Notes: a model not told the origin generated them from the sequence alone. DNA of 64,000 nucleotides from Obelidium mucronatum (GCA_025765595.1 JAIVFH010000111.1:1-64000), one strand, 5' to 3'; positions 46,101 through 57,372 are shown, numbered from the stretch's first letter. Made by a program: numbers and translations.

Positions 46101-47893
46101 CAGTGACTGCCTCTGGATCGAAATGAGGCGCATCGGATTTCTCCTCCATAACAGGTACTTCTTCAGCAGAAACTTGTTCAAACTGATTGGTTTCTTGAAC
46201 TGCAGAGGATGCTTCCAAAACTTTCTCATCCTCAACGCTTCCACTGCCGAAATCAGCCGTCTGCAAGGAATCATCCTCCACATTGTCAATCACAAGCGGA
46301 ACAGGAGAAGAGGGCAGCTCTACTATTCGAGGTTCTGGATCCATCATTTCCGAATCCATATCCAAAGACAACTGCTCCGCTGCCACTACCGCTTCTGAAG
46401 TCGGGGCTTTGATTTCAATTCCACTTGACTCCACTGGAACCAAGGCATGCTCCAAAGGCAGTGTCCTTGCGACAACAGCTTCGTCATCGCTATCACCGCT
46501 GTCAATCTCCATATCAACTACTCCATCGTCATCATCTTCATCTTCATTATTGTTATCAGTAACAACGTCGACGATTTCAAGGTCAGTTTGCAACACGTCA
46601 ACCGACTCCTCAAAATTTGCCTTGATTTCGGGCTTTTCAGCAATTGAATTGATTTCAGAGATAGGGGAGTGTACAGACACCACCATCGCATTATCATTAT
46701 TATCTGCTATGAAGGAGGGGAAAGACATCAACAAAACCGAAATTGCCAAAAAAAAAAAAAAATTACCACTCTTACCAGCTATACTTTCAGTCAAACTTGA
46801 AAGATTCAATGGCAAAGGACTTGCTGGAGAAAGTAATGGACTAGATACCACTGCCACGGCAGTTGCAGTCACTGAAGTGGCTGGTACATCCAAAAATGGC
46901 GTCGGCCGACCGTCATCCACAGACTCGATTTCCAAAACACCTTGCGATTCAGCAATCACAGGGATAGGCGATAAAACCTCCTGTGCCGAGAATGATGGTG
47001 ATGGCAAAGGCGGTGAAGGAGGCGGTGACAGTTCCACGACCACACCACAATCATCAAAATCAATTTCAACGGCGGCGGAAACTTCCTCTTTCTCCTCGTA
47101 GGTTTCCTCCTGGGGCCGTGATTCCTCAAGCACTTGTGCTGAAATGTCCGGAGACCCCGCCGCAGGCTCATGTGACCCCTCGACTGGAGCAATTATCTCC
47201 AAATGAGAAACAGTTTCTATCGGGACATCTAAACTTGATTCTTCCGCACCCCCAATGGCGGCATCGTCATTCCCAGGTTCAGGTGACATCGGTGAAGACA
47301 CCGCGTCGTCTATCCTCCTCTCTGTAACAACAGGAGAGTCTACTAGGGTCTCGATTTCAGGAGTACTTGAAACCACCCCAGTCGCTGAAGCAAGCACAGA
47401 CGGTTCATCCATTTCTGTATCCGGTTGGGACATTTCGTGGGTAGGAACAACACCAAGTGGAGCTACTACGATTGAACTTTCTTGAATATCATTGGTTTCG
47501 GTTTCGGGCGATAAAGCTGGATTTTCAATTGTCGTTGTTGCAGTCGGCGTTGCTGCTATTATTGGGTCCAGCGGCAGCTGCAGCTGAGTATTTACGGGTT
47601 CTTCCACCAAAGAAGACAGTGGGTCAGGTACCACCTCCAAATCACCTTCCTGCTGTTCAGGCCGTTCGGATTCATCCATAGAAGTAAGAGGTAGCGTTAC
47701 AGAAAGAGAAGAAACAGGAGCTTCCATTAATGGAATCCCGCCCATCTCAACGTCTTCCTCTTCAAACACTGACAACGACGACGCGCGAGTTTCTCCGTCA
47801 TCTTCTTTAACCGCTTCAATATCTAACCCTTTCTCCTCTTCCACCACCGCCACTGCCACTTTTACTTCATCCTCTTGCTGCATCTGCACAAGC

Positions 47894-47940
<47 letters not shown>

Positions 47941-50146
47941 CTGCCGCCGCCTCTCCTCCTCCTCCAACTCATGCCTCTCAAATTCAACATCCAGATCCAA
48001 ATCACAATCCAAAAACAATCCATCCAAATCCAAGTCTTCCAAATTATCGCAGGAGGAGGAGGTAGAGGAGGAGGAGGAGGGGTCCCTTTTTTCTTGCACT
48101 GAGGACCGGCGGCGGCGGGAGAGCATGGATTCCATGAATGCGTTCACGGTTTCTTGGACGGAGGGGCTTATTGTTGATGTGGCGCTGGTGGTGGTCGTGG
48201 TGGTTATTGGAAGAAGAGGCGTGGTTATCGTTGCTGTTGATGCGGATGCGGGTTCTAAAGGTGGGAATTCTTTGGACGGGAGTCGCGGCTGGGGAGACGG
48301 TGATGCGTTCGGTATTGTTGGTGTATTTACAAGTGGTGTTGATGATAATAGATCTGTAGCATCGGTTGATGGCGGCGGCGTCGGTGGTGGTGGCGGTGAT
48401 ACGGGTATTTGCGAATCTACTTTGGATACCAGTGGCTCCTCTTCCATCCTATCCACCTCCTCGTCCGGCAATGATTGAGTTTCACAAGTCTCTTCTATCG
48501 CTGGTATAGTTGGCGTCGTTATTGTTGCTGTCGGTGCGAGAACTGGTGGTGGTGGTGAAGACTTGCCCAAAGACTCAGAAACCGAATCGACAGAATCAAT
48601 CTCCGCTATAGGATCCACATGATTTCGGATTTCGGCAGATTCATGCTGCTGTTGCTGTTGCTGTTGATGACTGGGAGCTTCGATCAAAGGCGACGACGAT
48701 GACGATGACGACTCAACATGTTCTGAAACTTGTGGTTCTACAGATTCAATTGGTTCGTGTTCCGAATCCATGACAAAATCTTCTTTGTTTGTGATTTCTA
48801 CTCGTGGCGGCGGCGACGATGCCGCCGAAGATGGTGTGGATTCCAGTGATGTTGGCGGTTCAGCAACGAGCGCTAGACCCGATTCCTCGACTTCTATTGT
48901 ATCAATTAATATCTCCGCACAAGAATCCATTACACCGCATTCGATTGAATTCGATGGAGATGCTCGAGATGGTGAATGCGCTGCTGGAATATGAGGAGGC
49001 ATGTCAACATCCATCACCGTTTCCACGTCCGCCGTAGCGCCTTCATGCAGATCTTGATGTTGCTGCTGCTCGTGAACCATCTCACGATGCTCCTCCTTGC
49101 TCTCATCTATACATTCAATTTCCACAAGTTGTAGCTCCGTCTCAACAACAAGACGCGATTCTTCCAGAACACCAACATCAACATCATTCCCCACCACCAC
49201 CGTCGTCGTCGTCGGTTCAACAACCCGCACCGCCGCCTCTCCTTCTTCCTCCACACCAACAACAGCAACAACAGACTGCGGTTTCCGCGACGGAGACGCA
49301 GCCGGGAAATCCCAACCAGCAACACTATCCGGATTATGATACAAACAAGCCTCCCTCGTCTGATCACACCACGTCAAACCCTCTATACTACATGCATCGC
49401 AACACGGCGTTTCGACCCATGTACTCGGATCCACTATATCGTCGTCGTCGTCGGTGTTATCGAAATGGTTGGTGGTGGTACGGGGTTCTAGGGGTTTGAA
49501 TTCTGTTGAGTCTTTGTTGGTGGTGGAGAGACTGCTGCTGTTGCTGCTGCTGCAGAGAGTTGATGTGGAATATGACTGTAGGAGTGACTGTTTCGATGCG
49601 AATGGATCTGTCGGTTCCAAAGGATCTAATAAAGAAGACGTGGAGGAAGATGCTTTTGATGAACTTGACGAAGATAGAGACTTTGTGGCGGCATTATTAT
49701 TATTATTATTACTGGGATGGTAGAAATCGTATTCCTCTTGCTGCTGCTGTAGTTGCTGTTCATGGTATATTGAGGACGATAAAAAGTGCTCTTCCTGTTG
49801 GAAATAGTATGGATGGGGAGGTGGTGGACAGGCGGCTGCTGCGCTGTATAGGTCAAACGGCTGATTATTGTTGGGATTTTGAAGGTGGTGGAGATTGTGT
49901 GCGGATGTTTTACAGGATACGTTTCGATGGCGGCATTCTGAGCACCGTGGTTTAAAAGAATCACAGGGCAAGTTCCAGAGTATACACTCGTCGCAGGGTA
50001 TTAGCGGGGTCTGCTGCTGCTGCTGATGGCTGGTGGTGGTGGGAGGAGGAGGAGGATGACGAGGTATAGCCCGAGCTGAGTGGCTGGATAGGCAGTCGAG
50101 GACTTAATAGATTACTGGAAAAAGAGTATCGATGTTTGCGGCTCAT
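40186..50146 (-). CDS. Giant Zn2Cys6 + C2H2 regulator (about 3,140 aa)
   Basis: Nine exons: 50146-46776, 46706-45971, 45894-45472, 45401-44732, 44645-44439, 44377-43393, 43333-42697, 42642-42502, 42446-40186. All junction phases agree except 42697/42642. Near the N-terminus is a perfect Zn2Cys6 cluster (CDECILWNLPCD ... RCSECRHRNVSC, spacing 2-6-6-2-6). About 2,300 acidic, Ser/Pro/Gln-rich residues follow. At the C-terminus are two C2H2-like fingers, YFCPVTTCCKAYNTANGLRY and FECLTPRCGKKYSSINGLRY, separated by GFPDGYRFGD. Two one-base adjustments are needed: one C fewer in the C4 run at 50009-50006 to join MSRKHRYSF...SAAAAD to PLIPCDEC, and one C fewer in the C5 run near 42715. The same domain order in two other genes here supports one gene. 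A nuclear transcription regulator role is inferred. Confidence 0.68.
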
Positions 50147-50312
50147 TTTGAGTGACTGTCAAAGGGGGGGAAAAGTCTCTAATCCCTTTCTCCTTTTTTT
50201 TTGTTGCAAGTGAGTGAAAAATTTCAAATTTCTTCGCTTTCATGATTTGACAATTGGGACGGGTTTCATAAAACACGCTCTTTTTTACTTTTTATTATTT
50301 TAAATAAAACGG

Positions 50313-51752
50313 TTATCCCTCCGTCATGGTATCCATAGGTATGCATTTTCCACTTTCTTCTGCTTCCTTGATTGGCTCATCCTCATTGATGATGGGCATT
50401 GCTGAAGCCGCAGCAGGAGCAGCCTCAGCATCAACACCTGCCTTCATAGCATTCCTCCTCCTTACAGCCTGTAATTCCAAATTCGAAACGTCCACACCAT
50501 GCGCAGCCTTCAAATGGTACTTGAGTCCTCCCGCTGACGAATACGTTTTAAGGCACTTTTGTTGCTGACACGCAAATGGCAACTCTTGATAGGTCTCTCC
50601 ACTGGTACTATTCTCTTCTATCGTTTTTCCAGTCCAGTAATATCCTGATGGAAAGTCTTTTGGATTCGTGTGTTGACTCAAGTGGTACTGTTGTGGTATT
50701 GTTGGTTGTGTGAGTGGGTGAAATGTGAAAAGGTGACGTTTTTGAGTAGGAAAGATGCCTTACTTTTCACCTTCGGTGAAAATGAAATCGCATTTGGGCG
50801 TAAAGAAGGCAATCGGCAACAAACCTTTAAACCATTCGCAGTCCCATACTCCTTCTTACACGCAGGGCAAAAGTAAAACTTTTCACTCGTCACTGGATCT
50901 TCAATCCAAAGTTTACCACAAGAAAGTTTAACAAGAGGAGATCCGGGAGGTTTAGGAGGAAAACGAGCAACAACGACATTAGCAAGAGCAAGATTGGAAG
51001 AGTGAGAGAGTGGAAGGGGATAATGCTGTGATGAATAATCTGACAATGGCGCTGCAAATGCTGAAGATGTTGAAGATACTGAAGATGCTGAAGATGTTGA
51101 AGAAGCAGAAGATTCCGAAGAGGGAGAAACCAAAGCCGGAGGAGTGGGATCACTGTCAATCCGCCGCAGCCAGTTCCCCAATCAGAGAATCCAGCCTCGC
51201 GCGCACCAGCAGCCGTTTGTGTGCCTCCTCTCTGAGCATTTCCTCCTCGTGGCAGTCGTCGCCGACGGGAATCACGCGCATGTCCAGTTTGAGTGGCACT
51301 TCTCGTGTAACCCCCGCCGATGCGTACTCGCACACGCGGGCTTTTGCGGCGCACGTTTTGCACTGCGGGCGCCGCATGTCGCAGCGCGTCTTTTTGCGGT
51401 GGCACCACAGACACGCCTTGGCCGGCTTTTTCGCTTTTGGTTTTTTTGTTTTTTCCGCTTTCGCTTTCGTTTTGTTTTGTTGTTTTCGTTTTTGCTGTTT
51501 TCGTTTGTTGTTGCGGCCGGCGGCGACTGCGCCGACAACAACAACGCCGGCGCCGACGAGTAGCGGCACGCGCCGCCACGCGCGACGCAGCGCGAGCACG
51601 CCGGCTTCAGCGTGTCGCAGCGCTTGCGGGCCACGCGGCAAGCGTCGCAGATCAGCGGTCGCTTTTTTAACGCTGACGAAGCAGAAGCAGTACGTGTGTG
51701 TAGAGGAATATGCAGAACTGTGGGAAGAGGCCGATGACGCCATGCTGATCAT
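50313..51752 (-). CDS. Double Zn2Cys6 + C2H2 regulator, frame-disturbed
   Basis: Two exons, 51752-50825 and 50687-50313. Exon 1 holds two Zn2Cys6 clusters: CDACRVARKRCDTLKPACSR plus CVARGGAC, and CLWCHRKKTRCDMRRPQCKT plus CAAKARVC, each with spacing 2-6-6-2-6. A Lys/Asn-rich linker lies between. A C2H2-like finger FYFCPACKKEYGTANGLK is split by the 137-nt intron and continues YHLSQH; then DFPSGYYWTG and a second finger FACQQQKCLKTYSSAGGLKY. Three one-base adjustments in homopolymers are needed: A6 near 51665, the A-rich linker near 51440, and G4 near 51178. Each restores continuity (SVKKRPLICDAC; LDSLIGNWLRRIDSDP). Without them the gene would be dead. It sits 166 bp upstream of the giant paralog, same strand. 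Confidence 0.66.
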
Positions 51753-51976
51753 TGCTAACGCCGCTGACGCTTCGGCGCTGCTGGCGACCGTCGAGAACGG
51801 CTATCATGACTGTGTGTGGCTTTTCTTCCAAAGAAAAAAAGACAAGAAAAAAGCGAAAATCGCGGAATATCCACGCGGGGAATACCGAAACATGTCAACT
51901 ATTACTTAAATTCAATTATTATGTTGAGGGCGTGAATCATATTCCTTAATCTATTTCTTACACATTGTAATGCCGC

Positions 51977-52018
<42 letters not shown>

Positions 52019-52230
52019 GTTGGTTGTCGCTGCAGGTGGTTACACAACACTAAAACTCACTTTCTTTTCGCGAATATATACCGCCAAGTGGCTGTTAACC
52101 ATATTGTTAACTCTCTAGAGCCAAATCTTTCATGAAAACGGACAAATGTTTCTTGACAACGAGGTCTTATGACAATAAGAGAACAACAAATCAAAACTAA
52201 ACTTAAAAACACCAAAAAACAAAAATACAA
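51753..52230. other. Intergenic with long T tract
   Basis: No gene recognised. It carries a 37-base T homopolymer at 51981-52017 and AT-rich flanks between the regulator gene start and the AOX 3' end. Confidence 0.5.
51981..52017. repeat. 37-base T homopolymer
   Basis: Uninterrupted T run; the length is likely unreliable in the consensus. It could be a nucleosome-free tract or the A-tail of an old retro-insertion read from the minus strand, but no element body is recognisable. Confidence 0.9.
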
Positions 52231-53425
52231 TCAATCTTCCTTGGCTTTTGGATTTGGTTCATCCGCCCTCAACGCAGCCAACATGTGATTTGTATCACGG
52301 TGATCCGCTTCATCCGCTCTCACTGCCGCAACCACATCCTTGATTGTAGCATCCTCTTCCAACCTCCAATAAAACCTTGCAATCTCTGGCGCCTGCTGCG
52401 TCCCCCAATGCTTGATCCTTCCATGCTCAATATCCTTCAAACAAAGCATATACGTGTGAACAGCGCTTTCTTCCAAATACCCCACGAACCGATGGCACGT
52501 TTTCGGGGAAAGGAGGTAACACAGGAAATAGGCGTTGAAAAAGATTCCTTGCGTGATGAGCACGGCGCCACGGAAAAATGGGCCAGGTGCTTTCAGCTTC
52601 ATGAATGTCAAGAGATGCATTCGTTCGTTTTCTGCTTCTTCGAGGAGTGTGTGGATCCATCCGTGGTCTCTGGTGAGGTTTCGGAGTGAGTGTAAATGGC
52701 GGATCATTCCAGCAACCTTTTTTTTTTTTTTACATTTGTTAAAAAAGAGAATGGAAAGAGCTGTAGCAAAGTCTTAAGTTGAGGTACACCCGCCATTAGG
52801 AATACAAGGACGTCTTTTCGCCGCCATAAACATATTCTATGGCGGTCCGGGTATATAAAATCGCCTTCGGCGAAAAAAATGCGATTACTCACCATTCCAG
52901 GAACACCAGCCACAGTCTCCAAGAAACAGATCCGGTTCAACCACTGCTTTTCAGTCATGATGCCCACTTTATCCGTATACCCCGTAGCCGAATCGAATCC
53001 TAAATCATGAAAAAAAAGAGACAGTCAGACAAGAAAAGAAAAAGTGAACATTGTGTCTTGATCAATCAAAATGAAAAAATAACCCCCTAACCAAATCGCA
53101 TCAGACGAACAAGAGAATACGCAATCGTGTCTCTGATCCCAGTTACATTGCGATGCGTGTATGTCGTAGCAGTCAGTTCTTCTGGCGTGTACACAGGGTG
53201 ATGGAGGACATAGTCCTTGCTGTCAAGAGGTCCAGTGGTGGTGGCGGCGTTCAGGGCTGCCTTGACACGTTTCGGATGAGGTGCTTGAGAGATTGATGTT
53301 GTAGTGTTGTTTGCTCGTTGTAGTAGCAGGTGGTGGGTGATTGTTGGTGTTGCAGATCGGGCCAGCCCCAGTTTGTGGTTTTGGAATACTGCTGCTGTTG
53401 CGGGAAGGAAACGTCTTTGAAGCAT
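52231..53425 (-). CDS. AOX1: Mitochondrial alternative oxidase
   Basis: Three exons, 53425-53092, 52999-52893 and 52716-52231, phases consistent; 308 aa. The start [15 protein letters not shown] gives a basic mitochondrial targeting sequence; an upstream in-frame start was rejected for that reason. Family motifs include [58 protein letters not shown] and [14 protein letters not shown], which contain the Glu and His ligands of the di-iron centre. It oxidises ubiquinol with oxygen, bypassing complexes III and IV without pumping protons, on the matrix face of the inner membrane. Intron 2 carries two hairpins and ends in an A-run before its AG. Confidence 0.95.
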
Positions 53426-53826
53426 TCGTGTCTTGTTTGTCGTTATATGAATACGACTTGTTTTTTTTTGGGTTGTGTTTCTATTTATGGTGAAATACAG
53501 TGCTTTTTCATCACGTTCAGCCTCCAAATTTGTCGTGAATCACAGGAAATTTGTCAGCAACAGAGCACACGTTTTTTGTTGGAAGCGTATCATCATTGTT
53601 GACTGAATAGCTTTATGTCTCGAGACCTCGGTGTGGTCAATTGTCATTGGTTAGGGCGATTAAAGTTTTCCATACTGATTTATGGCGATAAGATTGGATT
53701 TGAACGGTCCAATTTTGTTGGACAATAGCGGGATCGTGAATGATAAAATGATTTCTGAATCTATTGCTTTATCCTTAGTAATAAGTTTTTTTTTAACGAA
53801 TGATTTGAAATAAGAAGAGAAATTAA
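53426..53826. other. Divergent upstream region of AOX and the PAS/GATA gene
   Basis: About 400 bp between head-to-head start codons. No clear TATA or shared motif is recognised; likely contains both promoters. Confidence 0.45.
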
Positions 53827-55934
53827 ATGCCTCACCATCATCACCACCACTCCAGCACTGCCTCGTCCTTTGCGCCAGTCCCCCCAGCGTACACTTCAGC
53901 ATCGTCTATTCCAGCCTCAGTCGCAACGGGAAGCAGTGCCCCGAAAGATAAAGACAAGGATCAGGAAAACAGCCGACATGTCGCAGCGGTTCTATCTCAG
54001 GTTTTATCGAGACTCTCCCCTATTTTTCTGGGTCCCTTTTTCTTAAATCATCAATACAAAAAAAAAGTTCACTGGATCGTCTGAAGCGTATGGCCGCCTT
54101 GTCCAAGAGAAAGTTGATTTGTTGGTTGTGGCAGAAACAGCACTCAACAATGCTAGTGTCGCTGAACTCCAGATTGCATACATTGCACCATCCTGTATGC
54201 GGATTATTCGGTAAAATCAGAGAAATATATGTATCATCAGGGGTGTATGTTGAAAAAAAATCCAACGTATTAGTTGCACACCTGCTTCCCTCCACCACAA
54301 GAAAATATCAACGATCCTGCATCCAGATGACACCTCTTTAGTCCTCGCTGTAATCTCTGCTGCGAAAACCGAAAACTACAAGAAATCAGTGTATTGCAGA
54401 GCTACCAGAATGGATCGGGTTGGGGAATACGTTTTAATGGATTTGTCTGTCGAATGGATTTCTCCTTCTGTTCCAGCTTCAACAAATTCAGCGGGTGCAA
54501 CTGAATCTACGCATGCCCTTTTGATTGGAAGAGTTTACATGTATGAATAGTACTTGCTTTAATTTGCCCCTTGCTTTAAAATAGTATTTTAACCTCTTGA
54601 TGACAAAACAGCCCTACACCAATCGACACCATCCACACCCTCCGTATCCAAAACCTACAATTAAAACACGCTCTCACAGAAGCAGTCAAAACCCGCGTCT
54701 CCAACGCAGTCTCCCACGCACCTACCGCCGAAATGGGTCGCTCCCTTGCCGAAAAGTCTGCTGCTGCTGTCGCGCTTCTCCGGGAACTGGATAACAACCC
54801 TTGGGAATCATCAGAGTTTGCTAGCATGGCGGATCTGATTGATAACGGCAACAACAACAACAATAACAATAGTAGTGAAGATAAGCGGAAAGGAAAGCGA
54901 CGCCTCATGGACGCGTCCATGCAAGGAGACGATTTGGACCAAGAACTCAACAGCATTTTGGGGTTGAATCAAATGGAACGGAGTAACCTTGGCGCTTCAA
55001 GTAGCAGCAGTACTGGAACACTTGGACTTGCCGCTGTCGTTGCGCAAAATAACGGCGTTGGACCTATGGCCACGGATTCGTCTATTTCTTTTGGGCTGTC
55101 TCCGTTTGGAGGAAGCGGCGGCGGCGGCGGCGGCGCGTTTGGGAATGCCTCCTCGTCTTCTACTGCGAATCTTCAGGGTTCATCTTCTTCGCCAACGGGG
55201 GGTGGGAGTGCAAATCAATTCCAAACAACGGCGCAACCAATGTCCACGTTTGATGGCGGTGTGTCTTTGACAGCTGCAGTGGGGGCCGGGTCTTCGCAAG
55301 CTGCTGTGAAAACGGCTGCAAAGAAGGGAGCCAAGGTATGTCCCCTTTCTTATTTATGCTTCCCACTCAAGTAATTTTCCAACGCATTGTATATTTTATT
55401 TCTTTTCACAGAGAGTTAAAATTCCTCAAGATGAACTGTACTGTCGTCAATGTGGGTCGACCACGTCCCCTGAATGGAGAAAAGGGCCATTGGGTCCCAA
55501 AACGTACGTTTATCCCACATGATTATTTATCCACCAAAAATATTCCAAAAAAAAATACAAAAACTCATGGATATATCTTTTTTTTTTGTTACAGATTATG
55601 TAATGCATGTGGTCTTGCCTACTCCAAGATGCAATCAAAACAACGAAAGCTCGCAGCCAAAGAAAAGGAAGCGCAAGCAGCGGGTGGATCTGGTCTTGCA
55701 GCAGCTGCAGTTTCAACCAACAGTAGTAGTAGCGGCCTTCCACCTCCCGCCGCCGGACAGCACCAGCACCACCAGCAACATCAACCCCAACTATTATCAA
55801 AGGGGAAATCAGGAACAGCAGGCCAGAATGCAAGTGTGTCTGCTGACTCAAATGACAGTGGAAGCCCATTTCCATCGGATGGGTTTCTGGCGGGGTTGGA
55901 AGCTTTTGAACATCAGTTTGGGAACTCTGGGTAG
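53827..55934 (+). CDS. PAS-domain GATA zinc-finger regulator (white-collar-2-like layout)
   Basis: Six exons: 53827-54000, 54068-54210, 54302-54540, 54612-55335, 55412-55503, 55595-55934; about 570 aa. After a His/Ser-rich N-terminus, exons 2-3 resemble a PAS fold (QEKVDLLVVAETALN, IAYIAPSCMRIIR, KISTILHPDDTSLVL). One base is missing at the 54210/54302 junction (A4 where A5 would fit). A low-complexity middle (poly-Asn, poly-Ser, poly-Gly) leads to a GATA finger: LYCRQCGSTTSPEWRKGPLG and, across an intron, LCNACGLAYSKM. PAS + GATA is the order in fungal WC-2, partner of the blue-light receptor WC-1, but the PAS match is moderate, so a general GATA factor is possible. It acts in the nucleus. 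Confidence 0.78.
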
Positions 55935-56154
55935 ATTTGAATAAATAACAAAAGTATCGGAATCGCGGGCCAAGATAATGCTCGTCTCTCACTTGGTGGT
56001 TGTGCAGATTATCAACAAGGAAGTCTTTTTCTTGTGGGGGTTTGATGGTCAGAAGCATACTCAGGGTAGCGGCGACCCTTGCGTTCAGCGCCGCACGATT
56101 TTATTACGTAAGCCTTTTTGTTAAAAAAATTTTATTTAGTCAACGATGTCGTCG

Positions 56155-56226
56155 GCACTGGTAGCTCAGTGGTAGAGCGTAGGACTGCAAATCCCGAGGT
56201 CATGGGATCAACCCCCATCCGGTGCT
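56155..56226 (+). tRNA. tRNA-Cys (GCA)
   Basis: Cloverleaf: acceptor GCACTGG/CCGGTGC (one G-U), D arm GCTC-AGTGGTA-GAGC, anticodon loop CTGCAAA, T arm ATGGG-ATCAACC-CCCAT, discriminator T at 56226. No intron. Oddities: the anticodon stem has an A-C mismatch, and the T loop starts ATC rather than the usual TTC. Confidence 0.85.
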
Positions 56227-56438
56227 AGAGTTTTTCTTGCTGTGGTGTGGTGCGGCAGGGTGCTACAGCGGCACATGTAGTGAGAAAGGAAGGTTCTCAG
56301 ACCTATAACCATAATCGCCGGCCAATTGTCTAGCAAAAATGTACAATAATTTGGCAATGCATTTTATTTATTATTACTTTCTGCTATATAAAAAAATGGC
56401 TCACGTATGTCGCCAAGACAATCAAACATATAACAAAA

Positions 56439-56699
56439 TCATATAAATTTGTTTCCAAAAGAAACATTGGTGTAAAACACAGGCGCCTTGTTTACAGTTG
56501 CCTTGCTCGCACCCGAGAGAATCTGCATTGTTTCTGCATCTTGTGATGGCATCGTTGATTCATGGCTCGGCGTCGTGCATACACGTCGTTTTTCAAGGAG
56601 TGGTGCATCATCATGGGAACTGTCGTGGTTCTTTGAGTCGTGCGTTTGAGCTTTAAAGAATTGGAAGGTCATTTGTTTGCAGTCAGTTTTTTTTGGCAT
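56439..56699 (-). CDS. Small unknown protein A, divergent pair member
   Basis: Single exon, 86 aa, MPKKTDCKQMTF to VFYTNVSFGNKFI. It shares with the protein starting at 56959 the order MP.K....K, AExMxxxLxGxxKxTxxKAP and a short hydrophobic end (KAPVFYTNVSF versus KAPIFFVPSSP), so the two are probably paralogs. A TATA box (56721-56728, minus) lies about 25 bp upstream of the ATG. No signal peptide, membrane segment or known domain was seen. A role in stress or wall adaptation would be a guess; none is claimed. Confidence 0.6.
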   Translation of the reverse strand: MPKKTDCKQMTFQFFKAQTHDSKNHDSSHDDAPLLEKRRVCTTPSHESTMPSQDAETMQILSGASKATVNKAPVFYTNVSFGNKFI

Positions 56700-56720
56700 T
56701 GCGTGGAAGTAAATATTGCA

Positions 56721-56728
56721 TTTTTATA
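56721..56728 (-). promoter_or_regulatory. TATA box for small protein A
   Basis: The minus strand reads TATAAAAA, about 25 bp before the ATG at 56699; the leader would be very short or the start lies slightly downstream. Confidence 0.45.
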
Positions 56729-56895
56729 TGTCATTTACGGGTGGATAAGTTTTTGCTTGGCCCTCGGATGCCGGATAAGTAAGCCAGAGAACCATGGCTG
56801 TGCCACATTTTTGGACCCCACGGTATCAAAAAAAAAGTGATAGCAGCTGTCACCCACGATTCGAAATGAATTTCGGATGAGCACAAAAAAAAAAG

Positions 56896-56903
56896 TATAA
56901 ATA
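56896..56903 (+). promoter_or_regulatory. TATA box for small protein B
   Basis: TATAAATA, 56 bp upstream of the ATG at 56959, the same spacing as at the chitinase gene. Confidence 0.6.
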
Positions 56904-56958
56904 CGGGCAAGGAATCGGCCCTTTTTTTTATTCATCTGCAACTTCTTCGACCAAAATC

Positions 56959-57153
56959 ATGCCAGCTTTCCTCAACTTTCCCAAGAACAACGACAAGAAA
57001 TCTTACACTCTCTTGGAAAAGACAACAAAGCCTACTTCCAGCAAGGCCGAATCTCTTGCTGAAGACCTCTTGAGGGGATCCACCAAGCCAACCGCAGAAA
57101 AGGCACCAATCTTTTTCGTCCCTTCCAGCCCAGGAATGTCCATTCATATCTGA
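56959..57153 (+). CDS. Small unknown protein B, divergent pair member
   Basis: Single exon, 64 aa, MPAFLNFPKNNDKKSYTLLE ... ending SSPGMSIHI. Lys/Ser/Thr-rich with the segment AESLAEDLLRGSTKPTAEKAP that resembles AETMQILSGASKATVNKAP in protein A. It has a well-placed TATA box, a purine-rich context before ATG and typical 3' AT-rich flank, so expression is plausible. Family unknown. Confidence 0.62.
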   Translation: MPAFLNFPKNNDKKSYTLLEKTTKPTSSKAESLAEDLLRGSTKPTAEKAPIFFVPSSPGMSIHI

Positions 57154-57372
57154 TGGACTGACCAACTACTACTTACTTGCATTGAACGCACATGAGAGAA
57201 TTCTCGTTATCTCTTGGCCTTCTGAAATATGGCAAGCGGGGGAAAAGGGGGTAACGGAACAACCCAGATTTGATTCTTGTTTTTTGCGTTTCAGAACTGA
57301 TCAATCAAATAAATAATCACTTTTAAATTTTATTCCTTTTTCATAACTTTGAAGTGACTCTCATTGCTTTTT

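Noticed and set aside
47900..47945. Gln/CTG repeat as a mobile or expansion element
   Set aside because: It is an in-frame poly-Gln run of the giant regulator; similar short runs are common in this genome.
51981..52017. Poly(T) as tail of a retrotransposon
   Set aside because: No element body, target duplication or reverse transcriptase sequence nearby.
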